From a virus, in the IMG/VR virus record IMGVR_UViG_3300025266_000039, positions 1 through 25,520 of that record: 25,520 bases of DNA. The stretch is one strand, 5' to 3'. Below are positions 20,953-25,520 of the stretch, in pieces. The notes under the pieces were generated by a model, which did not search any database, was not told the origin of the DNA, and saw only the letters and a program-made list of their open reading frames with translations. The translations under genes were made by a program, and so were the position numbers. The stretch's first letter is position 1. The number at the start of each line of letters is the position of its first letter.

Positions 20953-22164
20953 TTACCTGAGAGCACCAAGCCCACCGAAAATGTTCCCTTGCCCTTGTGC
21001 GCCACCGTAAATATTAGCTCCCGCCATAACATTTGACATGGGGCTGGCCTGTGGTGTTGCTGCTGCAGCGAGAGAGGTTCCGCTGGATGGTACGCCGGAC
21101 AAGACATCTCTCATGTAAGAGAACCGTGAGAAGGGCTCGTAAGCTTCTTCTAGTTGTCCAGCACGTTGCACATCGTATTCTTTTTGTAGTTGGTTTTGTT
21201 CTAGCTGACCAACGTTAAACAAAGAGTTTATGTCCGTCATGCCCAAACTTTGAGTTGCCTCTCCTAAAGCCCCGATGCCTGTGCCTAAACCTTGGAACAG
21301 TTGGCCTGCATTTTGACCTCTTTTCTGTTGGTTTTCAAAAGCACTCTGCGCTTGATTCTGTGCTCCGGTATACGCTGCGGAACGAAGCTGAGATCCAGTA
21401 CGAGCTTTTTGATCAATGAGGTTTCGTTGTAACTCGGACTCTTGAAGGGCCTGACGAGATCCGCCAAACGCTCCTGCACCAACAGACTGTGCGCGTTGCC
21501 CAACATTCTCTATTGCGCCAGCACGATCAATGTCAGCATAGGTCGCGTCGATAACGTCCTCAACAAAGGGGTCGTAGAAATCTTTGTAGCCGCCTGTGCG
21601 AACAGGATTGCCTTGATCATCGAGCCGAGGAGTTCGGACAACTTCCCCTGTCGCAGGGTCAACCGATTCGTCGTATTGAATCTGACCAAGAGGGTCGTAT
21701 TGAGCGGTGCTTGCGTCTAAAGAAGCAATGCCTTTGTCATAAGTGCTTTCAGCTTTATCAAGGTAATCTTTGTATGCCCCAATGCCACTCTCGTATACAA
21801 CCTCCCCCGTCTCAGGGTCGGTGTATCCGGTCATACGGCGAAGAGCTTCAGTCTGTGCGTCTGTAAAACGCATAACATCTGGAGCAGCAACGCCGCCCTC
21901 AGTTCCCTCAATCGGAGTTCCGTACTGATCCGTCTTCGCCAAAGAAACATCCGAAGTAAAACCGCCGCCATCAGCGGCCTCGTACATAGGATTGCCTTCT
22001 TCATCTAAAACCGGATTGCCAAACAAAGGAGATTGTGAAGCTATGCCTGAGACTTCGCCCGTGGTTTCATCTGTCTGATAGATGTTTGCCAAAAGATCTT
22101 TAAGATACTTCTCCTGATACTCAGGTAGAAGATTCATACTCTTGGTGATATACTCTTCGGCCAT
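20953..22164 (-). CDS. Structural protein of marine podovirus type
   Basis: A 403-residue protein starting at 22164, ten bases after GGAGGG. The first half is acidic and repeats TGEVV-type turns (DPETGEVVYESGIG, DPATGEVVRTPRL). The centre is a long Gln- and Ala-rich helix (GGSRQALQESELQRNLIDQKARTG). The end, EAYEPFSRFSYMRDVLSGVPSSG followed by a Gly/Ala-rich tail, is familiar from virion proteins of uncultured marine podoviruses. It is probably an internal or tail component. No fold is assigned. It stands 5 nt from the upstream gene and 8 nt from the downstream one. Confidence 0.65.
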   Translation of the reverse strand: MAEEYITKSMNLLPEYQEKYLKDLLANIYQTDETTGEVSGIASQSPLFGNPVLDEEGNPMYEAADGGGFTSDVSLAKTDQYGTPIEGTEGGVAAPDVMRFTDAQTEALRRMTGYTDPETGEVVYESGIGAYKDYLDKAESTYDKGIASLDASTAQYDPLGQIQYDESVDPATGEVVRTPRLDDQGNPVRTGGYKDFYDPFVEDVIDATYADIDRAGAIENVGQRAQSVGAGAFGGSRQALQESELQRNLIDQKARTGSQLRSAAYTGAQNQAQSAFENQQKRGQNAGQLFQGLGTGIGALGEATQSLGMTDINSLFNVGQLEQNQLQKEYDVQRAGQLEEAYEPFSRFSYMRDVLSGVPSSGTSLAAAATPQASPMSNVMAGANIYGGAQGQGNIFGGLGALR

Positions 22165-22169
22165 TAGGT

Positions 22170-22943
22170 TTATGCCCTCCGCTCGAATTGGTTCATCATT
22201 TCGTACATTTTAGCTGCGCCAGCACCACGATTACCGCTGCCAGCACCCTTGACTGCGTCTGCCGTCATAACAAACTCTCCGTCTGAAAGCCTAGCCTCTT
22301 GAACGGGGCCACCGTTTTGGTAAATAGTCGCAGGAATGGAATCACTGGTCCCCGTTCCGGGGCCCTCGATCATACCGCCCATGGCTCGAGTCTGGACTCT
22401 TGGAGTACCTGGGACCGCTGTCCCTTTGTAATCAGGGCGTCTTTCGCCTGTGTTGTACTGAGCTAATTCTGTGTCGGACATAAGGTTCTCGAACCGAGGT
22501 CGGCGTTGTTGATACAACATCTCTCTCATTATCCCACCCATGATCGGATTTGTTTGCCCGTTGGCGTCACTAATTCCAATGCCCTGCATTAAGTTCTGAG
22601 CTAGACCGCCCTGCATTGGACCGAAACTACCGCCCGTGCCACCGCCCGTGCCACCGCCCGTGCTTGCTATTGTACTCATAGGGCCACCCATGCCGCCCAT
22701 GGATCCACCGAACAACGAAGCAATCCCCGCCGCTTGGTTGTTCCCACCACCGCCAAGAACGTTTCCTATCATGCCAGCCTGACCCATGGTCCCTGCTGTT
22801 ATCGCGTTGCCTATACCTGATTTAAACGCATCAGACATTGACCCGCCTTCTCCCAAGGACCCAATGCCGCCACCAATAGCGGCCCCCATAGGACCACCAA
22901 CCGCCATGCCTACAAGACCACCTAACGAAGATAAAAGACCCAT
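22170..22943 (-). CDS. Glycine-rich virion protein with membrane-like N-terminus
   Basis: A 257-residue protein. I start it at ATG 22943, two codons inside a TTG-initiated frame, because the ATG shares a base with the stop of a mini-gene (TAATG). The N-terminus (GLLSSLGGLVGMAVGGPMGAAIGGGIGSLG) is a glycine-zipper-like hydrophobic helix. A GGGTGGGTGG linker comes from a 12-nt repeat. The C-terminal block with GPGTGTSDSIPATI, ARLSDGEFVMTADAVKGAG and AAKMYEMM is a module common in marine phage virion and tail proteins. It may insert in a membrane during DNA entry, but that is inferred from the hydrophobic segment. Confidence 0.65.
   Translation of the reverse strand: MGLLSSLGGLVGMAVGGPMGAAIGGGIGSLGEGGSMSDAFKSGIGNAITAGTMGQAGMIGNVLGGGGNNQAAGIASLFGGSMGGMGGPMSTIASTGGGTGGGTGGSFGPMQGGLAQNLMQGIGISDANGQTNPIMGGIMREMLYQQRRPRFENLMSDTELAQYNTGERRPDYKGTAVPGTPRVQTRAMGGMIEGPGTGTSDSIPATIYQNGGPVQEARLSDGEFVMTADAVKGAGSGNRGAGAAKMYEMMNQFERRA
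22630..22663. repeat. 12-bp direct repeat, nearly three copies
   Basis: ccgcccgtgcca occurs at 22630-22641 and 22642-22653, and its first ten bases again at 22654-22663. It encodes the GGGT linker of the glycine-rich virion protein. Confidence 0.85.
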
Positions 22944-22981
22944 TACCAATTACCCCCGCCGTTTTTGTTTTCATTTGCCAT
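22943..22981 (-). CDS. 12-residue mini-gene coupled to the glycine-rich gene
   Basis: A 12-codon frame, MANENKNGGGNW, starts at 22981, seven bases after a perfect AGGAG, and ends in TAA that shares a base with the ATG of the glycine-rich gene. The ribosome site is among the best in the virion block, while the next gene has only a G-rich stretch. It may be a leader peptide for coupled translation or a remnant of a longer gene. The peptide itself matches nothing I recognise. Confidence 0.45.
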   Translation of the reverse strand: MANENKNGGGNW

Positions 22982-23000
22982 TAGGTTTCTCCTGAGATAG

Positions 23001-23030
23001 CTTATACTTCGTTTTTCCGCCCCTGTCCAA
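23001..23030 (-). promoter_or_regulatory. Internal leftward promoter candidate
   Basis: On the minus strand TTGGAC (23030-23025) is followed after 18 nt by TATAAG (23006-23001). It lies in the only sizeable gap of the virion block (22982-23055) and would serve the mini-gene and the genes below it. The -10 matches 5 of 6 consensus bases; the -35 is weaker. Confidence 0.35.
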
Positions 23031-23055
23031 GCCAAAACTTGATTTAAACTTATGG

Positions 23056-23370
23056 TCACGATATGCTCACGGTAACCGCCCCCACTCCACCCGTCGAAAA
23101 TATCCCCAATAAGTTAGGTTGGTTCGCTGTTGTTATCTTAACAACTCCCATTGTTCCCGCCGCATCTCTGTATTGAAACAAGGATCCAACCTCCAACCCT
23201 TGGTCACTTAAAGGCAAGTCCGTAAGGACAAGGCGAGTGTTCCGCCCTTCCCCTGGGTTCTGCATTTGCTCCAAATACAAAGAAAACGAAAGCACAACTT
23301 GCTCCATGTATCCTTTGTTATACGTTTCCGGCGCAGTAGGAAAAAACGGTTTAATTAAATTCCTAGACAT
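23056..23370 (-). CDS. Small virion-block protein
   Basis: A 104-residue protein. Its ATG shares one base with the stop of the 706-residue gene. It begins MSRNLIKPFFPTAPETYNKGYMEQVV, then a helix (LSFSLYLEQMQNPG), then a beta-rich half ending ITTANQPNLLGIFSTGGVGAVTVSIS. The make-up resembles small tail-adaptor or fibre-joining proteins encoded beside gp10-like genes in marine phages. This is a context inference and no family is firmly recognised. Confidence 0.65.
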   Translation of the reverse strand: MSRNLIKPFFPTAPETYNKGYMEQVVLSFSLYLEQMQNPGEGRNTRLVLTDLPLSDQGLEVGSLFQYRDAAGTMGVVKITTANQPNLLGIFSTGGVGAVTVSIS

Positions 23371-25490
23371 TATCTACGTCCGTCTTTTTGAAGATCAACT
23401 CTAGGAGTTCCTAATCTCCACCCAACCCCCACGCCAGTAGACTCTAGCTTTAAAGCAAAAGCGCGTCCGCGAAGACGCAAATTAACCTGCTCCGTCCACT
23501 GTTCAATGGGCGTTGTAGATGTTCTTGTAACTGACTTTTCCTGTGTCTGAAGATACAATCCACCGGGGTAGTTCCTAGCAGAAAGCGTCATGGTAGCTGC
23601 AGGAGCCCCCGCAGTTGAATCTCTAAATGTTAGGTCAGGAATCATTCTGTTAATAAAAACAAAATCTTCTCCGTCCCCAATATCTATCTGACTGCTTTGA
23701 ACAAAAGCCGAGATGGCAGAACTGGGAGAGGTGCTACCATCGTCAAAACCTGTTTCGTGGCTATACATAAAATGGTCTGTGGACGCGGCTAACGGCAAGT
23801 TAATAATGCCTCGATCAAGCCAAGCTGTCCTTTCTATAGATCCGTAAGACCAAACCTGCTCCATGTAGTTGTAGGTTACATAGCTGTCGTTCTCTTCACT
23901 ACCGGCAGAAGGATAGAACCACCAGATTTCGCCAAACGCTGTGTTGGAACCCGCAGTAATTTTTTCAAGCTGCGCCGTGTTTAGGTTATCAAACACATAA
24001 TCCCGCACAGTGCAGGGAAGTCGCTGCACCTGACCAGAATAAGCATAGAACTCGTTTCTGCCCATCCAGTAGACCGTGTCCTCAACGTTAATAGCGGACA
24101 AAGGACTCGCAATAGTAATGTTTTCGGACACCACGTTAATACCGAATGTAAAAGGTGGCCCAAGAAATTGCATGGCATGAAGAGAAACATCAGTAAAAAC
24201 AACAACCTGTTGTTTGGTTTCAATTGCAGCAATAATTTGAGAACCAGAGCCAATACTTAAATCACCTGCAGTGTTGGTAGGTTCCGGCAACCATTTTGCA
24301 GGAGAAGACTGATCACTAAATCGAATAAGCAAAGGATCTTCAACAGTTGATCCAATTGGGTTGCAACCAAAAGCTATAACATGTCGATCTTTGTCAGACA
24401 CAATAACAATTTTAGCTGAGACGGGAGGGCTCTGGGGATCGGATAATGCGCTTAAAAAAACTGCGCGTGTGGTTACGCCATTAGTTTTGTCCCAGTAAAA
24501 AATCCCCTCGTCTCGAGCGTTCAGCACTAAATCCTCTCCGAAATTGTCGTGGCTCCAGATACGAAGGCTTTGCCCTGGAGCCGAAATGTCTGTTGCCGAT
24601 CCCCAAGTCCCACGACTCCAAGCCCCTGCGTTCCAACCGTTTCCGGTGATTGTTGTGTCAAGACCAGTGTTTATTTGGTACGTACCTACCGCAGAAGAAC
24701 CCCCGCTTCCGCTGTCAGAGGCGTTAGCAAACACAAGTGTGGGTTCAAGACCATTGGTTGTAGTAATAGCGGAAATAGGTGCCACGGTTCTTGCTTCGAT
24801 TAAATAAACGTTACCATCAACAATAGTTTTAATTTGGTACTCTTGGTTAAGAACTGCGGCACTAATAGCACCGCCACTTGAGAACAAAGAAGCGGCACCT
24901 GTAAACGTTACAAAGTCGTTGTCTAACGCGCCGTGCGCTGTGTCCGTCACCGCGATTGTTGCACAAGTTACAGCAGCCCCGTCCGCATGACTTGCGGCAG
25001 TAGTTCCATTCTGGCCTCTAGCACAACCGTTTAATGTAGCCGAAGTGATCGAAGCATATGTTATTTCTTCGTTATCTATTTTTATAGTTCCCGTTGTTGG
25101 AAACCCAGAAGCACTATCTAAAACAATAGTTTCAACCGCGGCGTTAATTGCTCCGTCAAGAGTGTCAGCCCCCGTGACAAACGTCACATCTCCTGCTGAA
25201 GTAGTAAGTCGAATTGGTGTAATGTCGTAAAACCCGCCACCCTCTAAGATATAGTACTTTAAATTAGTACCTACCCCAACGTATTGAGTACCGTCGAGAG
25301 CGACCCACGGATGCAACGCTCGGCATGTCCCTAAAAAATTAGTACCAGAGTTTTTTACCCACCCGCCAATTTTTTCTGGAAAACCAAACCGGAACCTAAC
25401 CTTGTCCATGTCAAACCAACCACCCTTATTACTGTAAGAGGTGGTTTCTCGGTTGATTCCCGGCTTGAACTGAAGTTTGGTTAAGGGCAT
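23370..25490 (-). CDS. P22-gp10-like tail hub/stabilisation protein
   Basis: A 706-residue, beta-rich protein. It opens KLQFKPGINRETTSYSNKGGWFDMDKVRFRFGFPEKIGGW, the start typical of the tail-stabilisation family of podoviruses, and continues with repeated blade-like strands (VIVSDKDRHVIAFG, VVVFTDVSLHAMQFLGPPFTFGI, DTVYWMGRNEFYAYSGQV). These proteins close the portal channel and dock the tail needle or fibres. Residues about 112-175 hold an inserted module (GFPTTGTIKIDNEEITY, RGQNGTTAASHADGAAV) and about 178-240 another (DTAHGALDNDFVTFTGA). Both types recur in other phage tail proteins. GGAG lies seven bases before the start. The gene is probably essential for virion assembly. Confidence 0.8.
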   Translation of the reverse strand: MPLTKLQFKPGINRETTSYSNKGGWFDMDKVRFRFGFPEKIGGWVKNSGTNFLGTCRALHPWVALDGTQYVGVGTNLKYYILEGGGFYDITPIRLTTSAGDVTFVTGADTLDGAINAAVETIVLDSASGFPTTGTIKIDNEEITYASITSATLNGCARGQNGTTAASHADGAAVTCATIAVTDTAHGALDNDFVTFTGAASLFSSGGAISAAVLNQEYQIKTIVDGNVYLIEARTVAPISAITTTNGLEPTLVFANASDSGSGGSSAVGTYQINTGLDTTITGNGWNAGAWSRGTWGSATDISAPGQSLRIWSHDNFGEDLVLNARDEGIFYWDKTNGVTTRAVFLSALSDPQSPPVSAKIVIVSDKDRHVIAFGCNPIGSTVEDPLLIRFSDQSSPAKWLPEPTNTAGDLSIGSGSQIIAAIETKQQVVVFTDVSLHAMQFLGPPFTFGINVVSENITIASPLSAINVEDTVYWMGRNEFYAYSGQVQRLPCTVRDYVFDNLNTAQLEKITAGSNTAFGEIWWFYPSAGSEENDSYVTYNYMEQVWSYGSIERTAWLDRGIINLPLAASTDHFMYSHETGFDDGSTSPSSAISAFVQSSQIDIGDGEDFVFINRMIPDLTFRDSTAGAPAATMTLSARNYPGGLYLQTQEKSVTRTSTTPIEQWTEQVNLRLRGRAFALKLESTGVGVGWRLGTPRVDLQKDGRR

Positions 25491-25520
25491 TCATCTACTC
25501 CAATAGCCTAATCCGTTAAT
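25491..25520 (-). CDS. 3' end of an upstream structural gene (partial)
   Basis: Read leftward, the last 30 bases are open in only one frame and end in TGA (25493-25491), directly before the ATG of the 706-residue gene. The visible C-terminus is INGLGYWSR. The other two frames stop early. This fits the close gene packing here, but the fragment is too short to identify. Confidence 0.4.
   Translation of the reverse strand: MNGLGYWSR

Noticed and set aside
22941-22981. Programmed -1 frameshift joining the 12-codon frame to the glycine-rich protein
   Set aside because: The GGG-GGT site would run into a stop in the -1 frame, and a later slip lacks a standard slippery sequence. Reinitiation at TAATG is simpler.

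Overview
This window looks like about half of a genome of a tailed, probably podovirus-like, marine bacteriophage, of the kind known mainly from ocean viromes and from phages of marine Alphaproteobacteria. The reasons are dense, overlapping, mostly small genes; a complete phage replication set around a family A DNA polymerase; a terminase small subunit; and a block of glycine-rich virion proteins of the type found in uncultured marine podoviruses. The host cannot be determined from the sequence. No integrase, portal, capsid, large terminase, lysis gene, tRNA or rRNA was seen here.

Layout. (1) Bases 1-1056 read leftward: an 8-bp tandem repeat array, a VRR-NUC-like nuclease and the terminase small subunit. 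(2) Bases 1057-1339 are an AT-rich divergent control region with opposed sigma70-like promoters, a 16-bp inverted repeat and three copies of a 9-10 bp motif. (3) Bases 1340-6582 read rightward: a tightly overlapping run of early genes including a small AbrB/SymE-like protein, a cytosine-methyltransferase-like enzyme, a sigma-region-4/HTH regulator, a YubB-like protein, many small unknowns, a mini DnaJ-type zinc protein and a ribbon-helix-helix (RHH) protein preceded by a nested inverted repeat. (4) Bases 6579-6671 hold a promoter, about 56 nt of sequence and an intrinsic terminator, a candidate small RNA. (5) Bases 6639-8332 are a leftward island with an SNF2-type ATPase and a small basic protein. 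(6) Bases 8409-15789 read rightward and form the replication module: coiled-coil protein, SSB-like protein, TOTE-type AEP primase, AlpA-like HTH, UvrD-like helicase, DUF6378-like protein, PolA and two small genes. (7) Bases 15767-25520 read leftward and encode virion proteins: a 706-residue P22-gp10-like tail protein, several glycine-rich proteins and a 1376-residue internal/ejection-type protein.

How the parts fit. The replisome seems to be built from an AEP primase, an SF1A helicase, an SSB-like protein and a PolA with an intact 3'-5' exonuclease. No DnaB-type helicase is visible. The SSB-like protein and the primase both end in an SSB-type acidic DxIPF/DIPF tip. PolA has leucine at the position equivalent to E. 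coli Phe762, a state proposed in the marine virome literature to mark temperate or slow-replicating phages. The divergent control region, the RHH protein with its inverted repeat, the sigma-like protein and the AlpA-like protein give several regulatory layers. The least expected observations are the candidate small RNA at 6579-6671, the switch-like region at 1084-1186, the paired SSB-like tails, and a duplicated NPYLDL..PQAP..NPYLQ cassette at both ends of the giant virion protein.
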